DNA from: Serratia grimesii NBRC 13537
GTDB lineage: Bacteria > Pseudomonadota > Gammaproteobacteria > Enterobacterales > Enterobacteriaceae
Direction: 5' to 3'
Assembly (NCBI RefSeq): GCF_001590905.1
Contig: NZ_BCTT01000003.1
Coordinates: forward strand, 392,778 to 456,777
Length of the DNA stretch: 64,000 bases
Shown: in pieces, positions 1 through 8,448 of the stretch
How positions within the stretch are numbered: the first letter of the stretch is position 1
How the letters are laid out: each line of letters starts with the position of its first letter
The notes under the pieces: generated by a model
Databases searched by the model: none
Told to the model about the DNA's origin: nothing
What the model saw: only the letters and a program-made list of their open reading frames with translations
Translations under genes and position numbers: made by a program

Positions 1-521
1 TCCGTGATTTGCAGCAACGCCTCGGTTTCACTGCGGTATACGTGACTCATGATCAAGAAGAAGCTTTAGCGGTCTCCGATAAGATTATCGTCATGAAAGA
101 AGGGCATATTGCCCAACAGGGCGCGCCTCAGGAGCTTTATCATTCACCAGCATCCGTGTTTATCGCTGACTTTATGGGCGAGGCCAATATCTTGCCCTGT
201 GATATTGAACGCGTCGAGGATGGTGAGGCGCTAATCACCCTCGGCAGCCGTCAGTATCGGGTTCCGGGTACCAAAGCACGCCCCGGCACCGCGCAACTGT
301 CGGTACGCCCGCAATTTATTACTCTGCAGCCGGAGCAAGCTGGCGCATTAAACGGGGAAATAACCCATAGCACCTGGCTCGGGGACCATATCGAATATGA
401 AGTGAAAACCGATCTCGGTGCGCTATTCATTGTCGATGTACAGATGGAGCGCCAACTGGCGCCAGCCACACGCGTGGCCGTTGATTTCAAATCTCAGGGG
501 CTGGCACTGATAGCTCAGTGA
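1..521 (+). CDS. ABC transporter ATP-binding protein, 3' part only (AfuC/FbpC-like)
   Basis: This is the C-terminal part of an ABC importer ATPase whose 5' end lies outside the window; the open frame runs in from base 3. Near the left edge it has the switch-loop histidine motif THDQEEAL, followed by the typical end of the nucleotide-binding domain (IAQQGAPQELYHSP) and a C-terminal TOBE-like regulatory region of about 110 residues. The fold and length fit the CysA/PotA/FbpC group. Walker A, signature and Walker B motifs would be upstream and cannot be checked. The next gene, 24 bp downstream, encodes an inositol-monophosphatase-type phosphatase. That pairing resembles the Afu sugar-phosphate uptake systems of enteric pathogens, so a phosphorylated-sugar importer is a reasonable guess, but iron or polyamine import cannot be excluded. 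Confidence 0.85.
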   Translation, partial: RDLQQRLGFTAVYVTHDQEEALAVSDKIIVMKEGHIAQQGAPQELYHSPASVFIADFMGEANILPCDIERVEDGEALITLGSRQYRVPGTKARPGTAQLSVRPQFITLQPEQAGALNGEITHSTWLGDHIEYEVKTDLGALFIVDVQMERQLAPATRVAVDFKSQGLALIAQ

Positions 522-545
522 GCCTCAAAACGTTAAGGATCAAAC

Positions 546-1334
546 ATGAATGAGCCCATTTCCCAGCGTCTGTCGCTGGCCGAACAGGCGGCGCGTGCCG
601 CCGGCACCAAAGCGCTGGACTATTTTAACCGTCGTGAAAGCCTGGTGATTGAAACCAAACGTGATGCACAGGACGTGGTATCCATTGCCGACCGAGAAGT
701 TGAACTGTTGATCCGCGAACAGATCGCCAGTCAGTTCCCGGACGACGGTTTTTTGGGGGAAGAGTTTGGCTTGCAACCCGGTAACTCAGGTTACACCTGG
801 GTGGTGGATCCCATCGATGGCACCAGCCCGTTTGTTAACGGCATGCCAAACTGGTGCGTGTCCATCGCCGTGATTCACCACGGTGAGCCGGTGATCGGTG
901 TGATCGTTGCACCCTGCCAGCAAGAATGTTTTATCGCGGCACGCGGCGCGGGGGCGACGCTCAATGGCAAACCGCTGCGGGTAGACCCAAAACGTACGAT
1001 GCAAAACCACGTCACCGGTTTTGGCGCTAACAGCTATGTCACACCGGAACGCGTCGGTGAGATCGCCGCCGGTATCACCGCGTCGGGCGGCAATTTCTTC
1101 CGTAATGGGTCGGGTGCCATGATGCTGGCTTGGGTTGCAGCCGGACGTTTGGTGGGTTACTACGAACCCTATATGCATGCCTGGGACTGTCTGGCGGGTT
1201 ACTGTCTGGTCAACGAAGCCGGTGGCTGGACGCATCCGTTCAATACCGACGGGGAACATCTACTGCGTGGCGGGCCGGTGCTGGCCGTCGCGCCAGGGGC
1301 CAAACAAGATTTAATGCATATCGCACAACTGTAA
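546..1334 (+). CDS. inositol monophosphatase family phosphatase
   Basis: A 262-residue cytosolic phosphatase of the inositol monophosphatase / HisN / CysQ superfamily, which hydrolyses small phosphate monoesters with magnesium. The metal-binding sequence set is visible: GEEFG at 71-75, DPIDGTSPF at about 88-96 and WDCLAGYCLVNEAGG near residues 210-225, in the usual order and spacing. An AAGGAT ribosome-binding site precedes the ATG. The gene follows the ABC ATPase gene by 24 bp and probably shares its transcript, so the likely job is dephosphorylating an imported phosphorylated sugar or polyol. Substrate specificity cannot be read from the sequence; a histidinol-phosphatase-like activity is an alternative. 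Confidence 0.88.
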   Translation: MNEPISQRLSLAEQAARAAGTKALDYFNRRESLVIETKRDAQDVVSIADREVELLIREQIASQFPDDGFLGEEFGLQPGNSGYTWVVDPIDGTSPFVNGMPNWCVSIAVIHHGEPVIGVIVAPCQQECFIAARGAGATLNGKPLRVDPKRTMQNHVTGFGANSYVTPERVGEIAAGITASGGNFFRNGSGAMMLAWVAAGRLVGYYEPYMHAWDCLAGYCLVNEAGGWTHPFNTDGEHLLRGGPVLAVAPGAKQDLMHIAQL

Positions 1335-1418
1335 TTCAGACGGCTCACAAATCTGTTTAGGGTTAAACCGGTGGGGTCGAGCCTGTTCGACCCGATTTAA
1401 CCCATTGATTATGCTATA

Positions 1419-1446
1419 GGGCGCAGTATGCAGCGCCCTTATTCTT
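1419..1446 (+). terminator. hairpin terminator with GCATGC-like core
   Basis: A stem GGGCGC / GCGCCC (1419-1424 with 1433-1438) is closed by an 8-nt loop and followed by TTATTCTT. It sits between the convergent phosphatase and GAPDH genes and could serve both strands. Similar hairpins occur at 8176 and 10768. Confidence 0.7.
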
Positions 1447-1451
1447 AGCAC

Positions 1452-2462
1452 CTACAACCCGCGTTTTTCCATCAACACAGCCAGATCAACCAAACGGTTA
1501 GAGAAGCCCCATTCGTTGTCGTACCAGGCCAGAACCTTGACCAGATTCCCACCAATAACCAACGTCGAAAGCCCATCAATAATGGATGAACGTGGGTCGC
1601 CTTTATAATCGCTCGATACCAAAGGCTCATCGCTGTAACCCAGAATATCCTTGAGTGGGCCCGACTGCGCCGCCTGACGGAACGCGGCGTTGATCTCTTC
1701 AGCCGTCACGTCACGTTTCAACGTCACCGTTAAGTCAACGATAGATACTACGGGCACCGGCACACGTAACGAATAACCGGTTAAACGCCCGTCCAATGCC
1801 GGGATCACCTTGCCAAGGGCTTTCGCGGCACCGCTGGAGTAAGGCACTATCGACTCCGCTGCGGCGCGAGCGCCACGTAAGTCTTTTTCCGGTTGGTCAT
1901 GCAATGCCTGGCTGTTGGTGTAGGCATGGGTGGTATTCATCAGGCCATATTCAATACCGAAGGCCTGATGCAGGACCTGAGCCGCGGGCGCCAGGCCGTT
2001 AGTGGTGCAACTGCCGTTGCTGACCACACGGTGCTTCGCCGGATCGTACAGATCCTGATTAACGCCCATCACTATCGTAATATCGTCGTCTTTGCCCGGA
2101 GCCGAGATAATCACTCGCTTGGCCCCGCCTTTCGTGATGTGCACTTCGGCCTTGGCTTTGTCAGTGAAGAACCCCGTCGCTTCGATAACGACGTCAACGC
2201 CCACGCTTTTCCATGGGATAGCGGCCGGATCTCTTTCGGAGAAAACATGAATCGGCCGACCATCGAGCAGTAGCTGGTTTTCACCGGCTTCAACATTGGC
2301 TGCCAATGTGCCCGACAACGAGTCGTATTTCAGCAGATGCGCCAAGGTTTTGCTGTCGGTTAAATCGTTGATCGCCACTATCTCAAAGTCACTGCGCCCC
2401 AACGCAGCACGCAACACATTTCTGCCGATTCTGCCGAATCCATTAATGCCTACTTTGACCAT
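1452..2462 (-). CDS. gap: glyceraldehyde-3-phosphate dehydrogenase, second-type paralogue
   Basis: A 336-residue GAPDH of full family length that interconverts glyceraldehyde 3-phosphate and 1,3-bisphosphoglycerate with NAD. The Rossmann motif GINGFGRIGR opens the protein and Asp33 (AINDLTD) indicates NAD preference. The catalytic Cys152 lies in SNGSCTTNG and the partner His179 in TTHAYTN. Two features differ from the common GapA motif ASCTTNC: Gly replaces Ala before Ser-Cys, and Gly replaces the second conserved Cys. The HAYTN segment resembles Gram-positive and cyanobacterial GAPDHs more than E. coli GapA as I remember it. A clear AAGGAG site precedes the ATG. The GlxA-type regulator lies 78 bp upstream on the same strand, so co-transcription is possible. 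It is probably an accessory enzyme beside a housekeeping GapA elsewhere. Confidence 0.92.
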   Translation of the reverse strand: MVKVGINGFGRIGRNVLRAALGRSDFEIVAINDLTDSKTLAHLLKYDSLSGTLAANVEAGENQLLLDGRPIHVFSERDPAAIPWKSVGVDVVIEATGFFTDKAKAEVHITKGGAKRVIISAPGKDDDITIVMGVNQDLYDPAKHRVVSNGSCTTNGLAPAAQVLHQAFGIEYGLMNTTHAYTNSQALHDQPEKDLRGARAAAESIVPYSSGAAKALGKVIPALDGRLTGYSLRVPVPVVSIVDLTVTLKRDVTAEEINAAFRQAAQSGPLKDILGYSDEPLVSSDYKGDPRSSIIDGLSTLVIGGNLVKVLAWYDNEWGFSNRLVDLAVLMEKRGL

Positions 2463-2540
2463 GATCTACTCCTTCGTTATTGGCTCTGCTGCCAATGTAG
2501 GTCGAAGGCGTTATGACGTAAATGACGTTTATAGATCAAT

Positions 2541-3515
2541 TTACGCCAACACGCGTGAATGGAAACGTTCGCGATACTCGGTAGGTGTCAGTTGTAAATG
2601 TCGTTCAAAAACGCGCCGCAGATTGAGACCATTACCAAACCCGCAGTTCATGGCGATTTGCTCAATACCTTCAGCACTCTGTTCCAAACGTTGCCGGGCC
2701 AGATACAGGCGCCCTTCTTCAACAAATTTAGCGGGTGAAATGCCCGTCTCACGCGTGAACACGCGGGTAAAGTTTCGCGGGCTCATCGCGACCCGCTCTG
2801 CCAGTTTCTCTACACCGAGATCGCTGGACAGGTTTTCCAGGATCCAGGACTGGAGATCGCGGATCGGGCCAGGGGTTTTAGCCTGATTCAAAGGATAACG
2901 ACTGAACTGCGCCTGACCGCCAGGCCGACGCAGGAACATCACCAGGTCTTGCGCCACTTCGCGTGCCTGAACAAAACCGTAATCGTCTTCCACCAGCGCC
3001 AGGGTGAGATCGAACCCGGAACTGACACCGCCGGAGGTCCAGACAGAGCCATCCTGAACATACAGCGGCCCATTTTCGACGTGTATTTTGGGGAAGCGGG
3101 CCTGCAACGTTTCCAGCAGTCGCCAATGGGTGGTTGCCCGGCGTCCATCGAGTAAACCAGCCTCTGCAAGTAGCAAAGCGCCACCGCATACCGACGCAAT
3201 ACGTCGCGCTTTAGGTGCGGCGCGGCGCAGCCAGTCGACAACGTAGGCACTTTCTTCTTCGGTCGCGCCTTTTCCGGTCACTATGATGGTGTCGCGCTCC
3301 TGATCAGGATCGAGATCCGAGAGACGATGATCGGCGAGCAGATTCAATCCAGACAAACCGTGCACCACCCGATGGGGTTGCGTGGTGGCCAGCGACATTT
3401 GATAAAGCGGCGCGTCATGAGGCCTCAAGCGGTTGGCCTGCATCAGGATGTCAGCGATTCCCGCCGACTCGAACAACATGCCCCCTTCGGGGACGATAAT
3501 CAGAAATGTATGCAT
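2541..3515 (-). CDS. GlxA-family transcriptional regulator (DJ-1/PfpI + AraC HTH)
   Basis: A 324-residue regulator with an N-terminal DJ-1/PfpI-like (class I glutamine amidotransferase-like) domain and a C-terminal AraC-type double helix-turn-helix. The nucleophile-elbow-like sequence ASVCGGALLLAEAGLL and the following ATTHW are typical of the GlxA group. The second half carries the AraC pattern LAERVAMSPRNFTRVF ... FVEEGRLYLARQRLE ... GFGNGLNLRRVF. The longest frame starts at a TTG at 3539; I prefer the ATG at 3515, which is preceded by TTTTAAGGAC and begins directly with the domain. The gene lies upstream of, and in line with, the accessory GAPDH gene. Its ligand and targets are unknown. 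Confidence 0.88.
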   Translation of the reverse strand: MHTFLIIVPEGGMLFESAGIADILMQANRLRPHDAPLYQMSLATTQPHRVVHGLSGLNLLADHRLSDLDPDQERDTIIVTGKGATEEESAYVVDWLRRAAPKARRIASVCGGALLLAEAGLLDGRRATTHWRLLETLQARFPKIHVENGPLYVQDGSVWTSGGVSSGFDLTLALVEDDYGFVQAREVAQDLVMFLRRPGGQAQFSRYPLNQAKTPGPIRDLQSWILENLSSDLGVEKLAERVAMSPRNFTRVFTRETGISPAKFVEEGRLYLARQRLEQSAEGIEQIAMNCGFGNGLNLRRVFERHLQLTPTEYRERFHSRVLA

Positions 3516-3650
3516 GTCCTTAAAATACAAATTGAACAAAATAAGTCAAGAACGTGTTATCCGCAGAGGCACGTTAGTTTGCTGCCCCTGCTTTGAATTT
3601 CAGAGAAGCCCACCACAGGCGGTTCAGGCGGGCTTGTCGTCATCGAACTA

Positions 3651-4673
3651 TCAGCGCCAACCCAGCGCCGGGGCGACATGCGTCAAGATCGATTCAATCA
3701 CATGGGCGTTATAGTCAACGCCCAGTTGGTTTGGCACGGTCAACAGCAAGGTGTCCGCTTCGGCAATGGCTTCGTCCTGCGCCAGTTGTTTGATCAACAG
3801 CTCTGGCTCAGCGGCATAACTGCGTCCGAATATGGCTCGGGTCTGCTGATCGATATACCCCACCTGATCGCCTTCCTGACCGCTATTGCCGAAATAACTG
3901 CGATCCTGCGAATTCATCAATGCAAAGATACTGCGGCTGACCGACACACGGGGTTCGCGCTGATGCCCTGCTGCTTTCCAGGCTTCACGGTACTCGCGAA
4001 TTTGCTTGGCCTGCTGCACGTGAAACGGCTCGCCCGTTTCGTCATTTTTTAACGTCGAGCTTTGCAGGTTCATCCCCAATTTCGCCGCCCAGACTGCTGT
4101 GGCGTTCGAGCTGGCCCCCCACCAGATACGATCCCTCAAGCCTGCGGAGAAAGGCTCAACACGCAACAGTCCCGGCGGGTTGGGGAACATCGGCTGTGGG
4201 TTCGGTTCGGCAAAACCTTCACCACGCAGCGCATCGAGTAACACCTCGGTATGGCGACGGGCCATATCGGCTTCGGTCTCGCCTTCGGCGGGCGTATAGC
4301 CAAAGTAACGCCAGCCCTCAATGACCTGCTCGGGAGAACCGCGGCTAATGCCAAGCTGCAAGCGTCCACCAGAAATCAGATCAGCAGCACCGGCGTCTTC
4401 GACCATATAAAGTGGGTTTTCATAGCGCATGTCGATCACACCGGTGCCGATCTCAATACGTCGAGTTTTTGCGCCAATGGCAGCCAACAGCGGGAACGGC
4501 GAGCCTAGCTGACGCGCAAAGTGATGCACGCGGAAGTAAGCCCCATCCGCCCCCAATTCTTCTGCCGCGACAGCGAGATCGATGGATTGCAGCAACGCAT
4601 CCGCAGCAGAACGGGTACCCGACTGTGACGAAGGCGTCCAGTGACCAAACGAGAGAAATCCAATTTTCTTCAT
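3651..4673 (-). CDS. luciferase-like flavin-dependent monooxygenase
   Basis: A 340-residue cytosolic protein of the bacterial luciferase-like (LLM) flavin oxidoreductase class, predicted to use reduced FMN and oxygen. Family hallmarks include the start KKIGFLSFGHW, the stretch GADGAYFRVHHFARQLGSPF, the RIEIGTGVIDMRYENPLYMVEDA segment (broken in family alignments by variable residues) and DLISGGRLQLGISRGSP. The longest frame begins at a TTG at 4694, but the ATG at 4673 is preceded by AAGG at suitable spacing and gives the usual N-terminus. It is monocistronic as far as I can see and lies back to back with the TPP riboswitch operon. The substrate cannot be inferred. Confidence 0.85.
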   Translation of the reverse strand: MKKIGFLSFGHWTPSSQSGTRSAADALLQSIDLAVAAEELGADGAYFRVHHFARQLGSPFPLLAAIGAKTRRIEIGTGVIDMRYENPLYMVEDAGAADLISGGRLQLGISRGSPEQVIEGWRYFGYTPAEGETEADMARRHTEVLLDALRGEGFAEPNPQPMFPNPPGLLRVEPFSAGLRDRIWWGASSNATAVWAAKLGMNLQSSTLKNDETGEPFHVQQAKQIREYREAWKAAGHQREPRVSVSRSIFALMNSQDRSYFGNSGQEGDQVGYIDQQTRAIFGRSYAAEPELLIKQLAQDEAIAEADTLLLTVPNQLGVDYNAHVIESILTHVAPALGWR

Positions 4674-4823
4674 AGGAGTAGCCCTTAGATTCAATTATGA
4701 CCGGATTACAGTGACAAAAATGCCCCCGCTCAGGCCAGAAAAATTGTGTGCGATCGCACTAAACGAACCGTTTTGAGCTAACGAAAGACGCCCTTATTGC
4801 AGCCCAACTCGACCGCCCGATCG

Positions 4824-4852
4824 TTGTAATCAAAAAGTAAATATCGTATAAC
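4824..4852 (+). promoter_or_regulatory. sigma-70 promoter of the thiamine-precursor operon
   Basis: A TTGTAA -35 element (4824-4829), a 17-bp spacer and a TATAAC -10 element (4847-4852) lie a few bases before the TPP aptamer, so transcription would start at or just before the aptamer's 5' strand. Confidence 0.65.
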
Positions 4853-4856
4853 AGGC

Positions 4857-4944
4857 TCCTCCGAGGGGTGTCCTGTTACGGGCTGAGATGGCGCAAGCCG
4901 AACCCTTTGAACCTGATCTGGGTCATGCCAGCGAAGGGACGGGT
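4857..4944 (+). promoter_or_regulatory. TPP riboswitch (THI element)
   Basis: The sequence carries the conserved thiamine pyrophosphate aptamer boxes in order: GAGGGGTG, then GGGCTGAGAT, then AACCCTTTGAACCTGATCTG and GGTCATGCCAGCGAAGGGA. The pairing segments at the two ends (CCGAGGGGTG region and GAAGGGACGG) close the outer stem. It ends about 75 nt before the tenA start codon and the GGAGGT ribosome-binding site. Binding of TPP is expected to turn off the downstream operon, by translation or attenuation; no classical U-rich terminator is obvious in the leader, so control at the ribosome-binding site is my guess. Confidence 0.95.
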
Positions 4945-5018
4945 CGGCAATAACACCATCAGTCATTGCCTGTTCATACCTCAGCGCGCCCGGATCTCCA
5001 CACACTTTTGGAGGTCCC

Positions 5019-5699
5019 ATGTTTACCCCTCAATTTGATAATGGTCTTTACGGACGGCTGCGCCAGCAGGCCGGTAGCCACTGGCAGGACTATGTCGCAC
5101 ACCCTTTTATTCAGCAACTGGCTGCCGGCACACTACCTGAGCCCGCATTCCGCCGCTATCTGACCCAGGATTACCTGTTCCTGATCCACTTTGCCCGCGC
5201 CTATGCGCTGCTGGTCAGCAAACTGCGGACCCTGCCGGAGATGCGTGCGGCCACCGCCTCCCTCAACGCCATTGTCGCCGAACTGCCTTTGCATCTGGCC
5301 TATTGCGCAGACTGGGGGCTGAGCGAACCAGACATTGCCGCCGAACCTGAGGCCGCAGAAACCCTCAACTACACCCGCTATGTACTCGATATCGGCCACG
5401 CCGGTGATGCGCTTGATCTGCTCGCCGCGCTGATGCCCTGCGTCGCCGGTTATGCCGAAATTGGCTTGCGGCTGCTGGGCGACCCTGCCACGGTAATGGA
5501 AGGCAACCCTTATGCCTCATGGATCCGTAACTATGGTGATCCTGCCTATCTGTCCGGGGTGCAGGCCGCACTCGATCTACTGGAAAACGTTGGTCACCAG
5601 CGTGGAGCTGAAAGCCGACTGGCCGAACTGTCGACCATCTTCACCACGGCGACCCGGCTGGAGTCTGCCTTCTGGCAAATGGGGTTGAATGCCAAATGA
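5019..5699 (+). CDS. tenA: TenA-family aminopyrimidine aminohydrolase
   Basis: A 226-residue TenA/thiaminase II homologue. Enzymes of this family hydrolyse aminopyrimidine breakdown products of thiamine to hydroxymethylpyrimidine (HMP), salvaging the pyrimidine half of the vitamin. The expected nucleophile Cys141 (ALMPCVAGYAEIG) and the catalytic Glu215 (RLESAFWQMG) are present, as are the aromatic/acidic motifs FRRYLTQDYLFL and EGNPYASWIRNY. The start follows a strong GGAGGT site. It is the first gene after the TPP riboswitch and overlaps thiZ by an ATGA, which ties it to pyrimidine uptake. Confidence 0.93.
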   Translation: MFTPQFDNGLYGRLRQQAGSHWQDYVAHPFIQQLAAGTLPEPAFRRYLTQDYLFLIHFARAYALLVSKLRTLPEMRAATASLNAIVAELPLHLAYCADWGLSEPDIAAEPEAAETLNYTRYVLDIGHAGDALDLLAALMPCVAGYAEIGLRLLGDPATVMEGNPYASWIRNYGDPAYLSGVQAALDLLENVGHQRGAESRLAELSTIFTTATRLESAFWQMGLNAK

Positions 5700-6451
5700 G
5701 TAGCGGTAACGCTCAGTATGACGGCGTGCGACCGGGTATTCAGGTGCGGGATTTGACTCTGCGCTTTGGCCAGCAAGTGATTTTCGACCGGCTAAATTTC
5801 GATATCGCAGGCGGCAGTTTTGTCGCCTTGCTCGGCGCAAGCGGTGCAGGGAAAACCAGCTTACTGAAGATCATTGCCGGGTTGGCGAAACCCACGTCCG
5901 GCACGGTCACAGGCAGCGATGGCCTGCCGATCCCCGGCCGCATCGCTTACATGGGGCAAAAAGATTTGCTCTATCCGTGGCTAACCATTGATCAAAACAT
6001 TAGCCTCGGCGCACGGCTACGGGGTGAAAAAGTCGACCGTTCCTGGGCAGAACATCTGCTGGAACGCGTAGGTCTGAGCGGGTATGGCAGTGCCTTGCCG
6101 GCGGCCTTGTCCGGTGGGATGCGCCAACGCGCAGCCATCGCCCGCACCTTGTATGAGCGCCAACCGATCGTATTGATGGATGAACCTTTCTCGGCGCTGG
6201 ACACCATTACCCGCGCCAAAATTCAGCAGCTTGCCGCCGATCTGCTGGCACAACATACCGTGTTACTGATTACCCACGATCCCATGGAGGCCTGCCGCCT
6301 TAGTCACCGCTTGCTGGTCTTGTCGCGCTATCCCGCCGGCATTGACGACAGCCATGTCATTGAGGGCCTGCCGCCACGTGCACCGGACGATCCCCAACTG
6401 CTGAAAAGCCAGAGCGAGCTGCTGCTGCAACTGGTGAGGGCAGCCGAATGA
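5696..6451 (+). CDS. thiZ: ABC transporter ATPase for thiamine-pyrimidine precursor
   Basis: A 251-residue ABC ATPase of the nitrate/taurine/HMP subgroup. Walker A is GASGAGKTS near residue 45, the signature is LSGGMRQR and Walker B is IVLMDEPFSALD, followed by the H-loop THDPMEA. It starts within the tenA stop codon (ATGA overlap) and its own end overlaps thiX in the same way, so the three are translationally coupled. With ThiX and ThiY it should form the importer of a formylaminopyrimidine or HMP precursor, feeding TenA. Substrate assignment rests on the riboswitch and tenA linkage. Confidence 0.92.
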   Translation: MSSGNAQYDGVRPGIQVRDLTLRFGQQVIFDRLNFDIAGGSFVALLGASGAGKTSLLKIIAGLAKPTSGTVTGSDGLPIPGRIAYMGQKDLLYPWLTIDQNISLGARLRGEKVDRSWAEHLLERVGLSGYGSALPAALSGGMRQRAAIARTLYERQPIVLMDEPFSALDTITRAKIQQLAADLLAQHTVLLITHDPMEACRLSHRLLVLSRYPAGIDDSHVIEGLPPRAPDDPQLLKSQSELLLQLVRAAE

Positions 6452-7215
6452 AACCTATGGTGGAAAGCCGCCTGTCACGAATACGCCGCAGCCTGACAGT
6501 ATTTGTCGGTCTGTTATTGCTATGGGGATGGGTCACCTTGGGTGATATACCCGCCTTCCTGTTGCCTTCACCGTCTGCGGTCGCGCAGGCGCTTTGGAAT
6601 GACCGGGCTTATCTCGCTTATCACACGCTGATTACGGCCTCAGAAATAGCCTGCGGCCTGCTGGCAGGGGTGTTGCTGGGGGCCGCGCTAGCACTGTGCA
6701 TGATTTTCTCGCCACGGCTGCAACGCTGGCTGATGCCCCTGGTGCTGACCAGTCAGGCGATCCCGGTGTTTGCGCTGGCCCCGCTGTTAGTGCTGTGGTT
6801 TGGTTTTGGCATGAGCGCCAAAGTGGTGATGGCGGTGCTGGTGATCTTCTTCCCTGTCACCTCCGCATTCTTTGATGGACTGCGGCGGGTCAATAACGAC
6901 TATCTCGACCTGGCACGAACCCTGCGCGCCTCCCCCTGGGCCCAACTGCGGCATGTGCGGCTGATGGCGGCGTTGCCGGCCTTCGGTTCCGGGCTACGCA
7001 TGGCCGCCGCCGTCGCCCCGATAGGCGCCATCATCGGCGAATGGGTCGGTTCGGCGGAAGGTTTAGGTTACGTAATGCTTAACGCTAACGCACGCATGCA
7101 GACCGACGTCTGTTTTGCTGCGCTGTTTATTCTGGTGCTGATGACCGTCTTGCTCTGGGTGACGGTAGACGCGCTGCTGCTACGCCTTATTAACTGGGCG
7201 CCGGAAAATGACTGA
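6448..7215 (+). CDS. thiX: ABC transporter permease for thiamine-pyrimidine precursor
   Basis: A 255-residue inner-membrane permease with about six hydrophobic segments and the BPD_transp_1 coupling (EAA-like) loop around LARTLRASPWAQLRHVRLMAALPAFGS, written here as one region. The N-terminal part LPSPSAVAQALW is typical of SsuC/TauC/ThiX permeases. It overlaps thiZ by 4 nt and is followed after 15 bp by the binding-protein gene. It would form a homodimeric channel with ThiZ. Confidence 0.9.
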   Translation: MKPMVESRLSRIRRSLTVFVGLLLLWGWVTLGDIPAFLLPSPSAVAQALWNDRAYLAYHTLITASEIACGLLAGVLLGAALALCMIFSPRLQRWLMPLVLTSQAIPVFALAPLLVLWFGFGMSAKVVMAVLVIFFPVTSAFFDGLRRVNNDYLDLARTLRASPWAQLRHVRLMAALPAFGSGLRMAAAVAPIGAIIGEWVGSAEGLGYVMLNANARMQTDVCFAALFILVLMTVLLWVTVDALLLRLINWAPEND

Positions 7216-7230
7216 TAAAAGGAATCAACA

Positions 7231-8166
7231 ATGATTAAAAATACCCTCTGCGGGCTGCTGCTCAGCGCTACGCTGGCCGGGCAAGCAACCGCTGCCGAAA
7301 AACTGACGCTGGTGCTCGATTGGTACATCAACCCCGATCACGCGCCTATCATGGTGGCCGAACAGATCGGTGCTTTCAAGGCCGAAGGCCTCGACGTCAA
7401 GATTGTGCCCCCGTCTGATCCCGCGTTGCCCCCACGGCTGGTTGCAGCAAAACAGGCCGATCTCGCCATCACTTATCAACCACAATTGCATTTCTTTGCC
7501 GATCAAGGTCTACCGTTAATGCGTGTGGGCACCCTGATTAACTCACCGCTGAATACCATCATCACGCTGGATAAAACCATCACCACTCCTGCTGGCCTAA
7601 AGGGCAAGAAAATCGGCTATTCGGTCAGCGGTATTGAACAAGCGACGCTGGCAACCATGCTCCAGCATGAACATATCAACCCCAATGACACCCACTTGAT
7701 CAACGTTAACTTCCAGTTGACCAGCGCCTTGCTGGCAGGACAGGTCGATGCGGTTATCGGCGGTTATCGCAATATTGAAGCGCTTGAATTGAAGTTACAG
7801 GGAAAAGATCCGGTGGTGTTTAACGTTGAAGATTACGGCGTCCCCGCCTACGACGAACTGATCATCGTCGCCAATCGCGACACCGTCACAGAGCCGAAAA
7901 TTAAAAAATTCCTCGCGGCACTGAAAAAAGGCAGCGATTACCTGCACGCCCATCCTCAGGAAAGCTGGTTAGCGTTCGCCAAAGCCCATCCAGAACTGAA
8001 CACCGAGCTGAACAAACAGGCGTGGCAGGCCAGCTTACCGCTGTTTGCGCGCGATCCGGCCAAGCTGGATAAGGCACGCTATCAAGCCTACGAGCAATTC
8101 CTTTTCGACAACAAGCTGATCAAGAAAATCACCCCCGTGGAACAATACGCGGTGGAACTGCATTAA
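7231..8166 (+). CDS. thiY: periplasmic pyrimidine-precursor-binding protein
   Basis: A 311-residue NMT1/THI5-like substrate-binding protein. A signal peptide is visible (charged start MIKN, hydrophobic core LLLSATLAG, cleavage after QATA). The mature part begins EKLTLVLDWYINPDHAPI, the signature region of proteins binding HMP-type pyrimidines. An AAAGGA site precedes the ATG. It is the last gene of the riboswitch operon and is followed by a hairpin terminator. Formylaminopyrimidine is the best-known ligand of ThiY; a thiazole or other ligand is less likely given the tenA linkage. Confidence 0.9.
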   Translation: MIKNTLCGLLLSATLAGQATAAEKLTLVLDWYINPDHAPIMVAEQIGAFKAEGLDVKIVPPSDPALPPRLVAAKQADLAITYQPQLHFFADQGLPLMRVGTLINSPLNTIITLDKTITTPAGLKGKKIGYSVSGIEQATLATMLQHEHINPNDTHLINVNFQLTSALLAGQVDAVIGGYRNIEALELKLQGKDPVVFNVEDYGVPAYDELIIVANRDTVTEPKIKKFLAALKKGSDYLHAHPQESWLAFAKAHPELNTELNKQAWQASLPLFARDPAKLDKARYQAYEQFLFDNKLIKKITPVEQYAVELH

Positions 8167-8175
8167 GCCGTTATC

Positions 8176-8200
8176 GGGCGTAGCATGCTGCGCCCTTATC
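8176..8200 (+). terminator. operon terminator with GCATGC core
   Basis: The arms GGGCG and CGCCC flank the palindrome AGCATGCT (8176-8195) and TTATCT follows, ten bases after the thiY stop. It is a relative of the hairpins at 1419 and 10768. Confidence 0.75.
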
Positions 8201-8448
8201 TATAACGCCCTATCTCAATGGGGAAGCCATACAACACCATGATTGGCCTCTCTCTTCACTGGCGTGATTAGTGTCACACTATTGTCACAAAAACGTCCAA
8301 TCACACTCTGACGCACCGGAGCAATGCAAACACGCATTGCCCTGACGGTTTCAATGCGCTATACCCTCCTCTTTCTCGCTGCGGCAGCGGTCAGCGGCGT
8401 TGGCCAGGACAGTAAAGTTTTTCTTTTTAATTAGACAGGGTACGGTGG

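Noticed and set aside
2296..2886. 196-codon open frame on the plus strand
   Set aside because: It runs antisense across the GAPDH start and the GlxA-type gene, both strongly supported, and encodes no recognisable domain.
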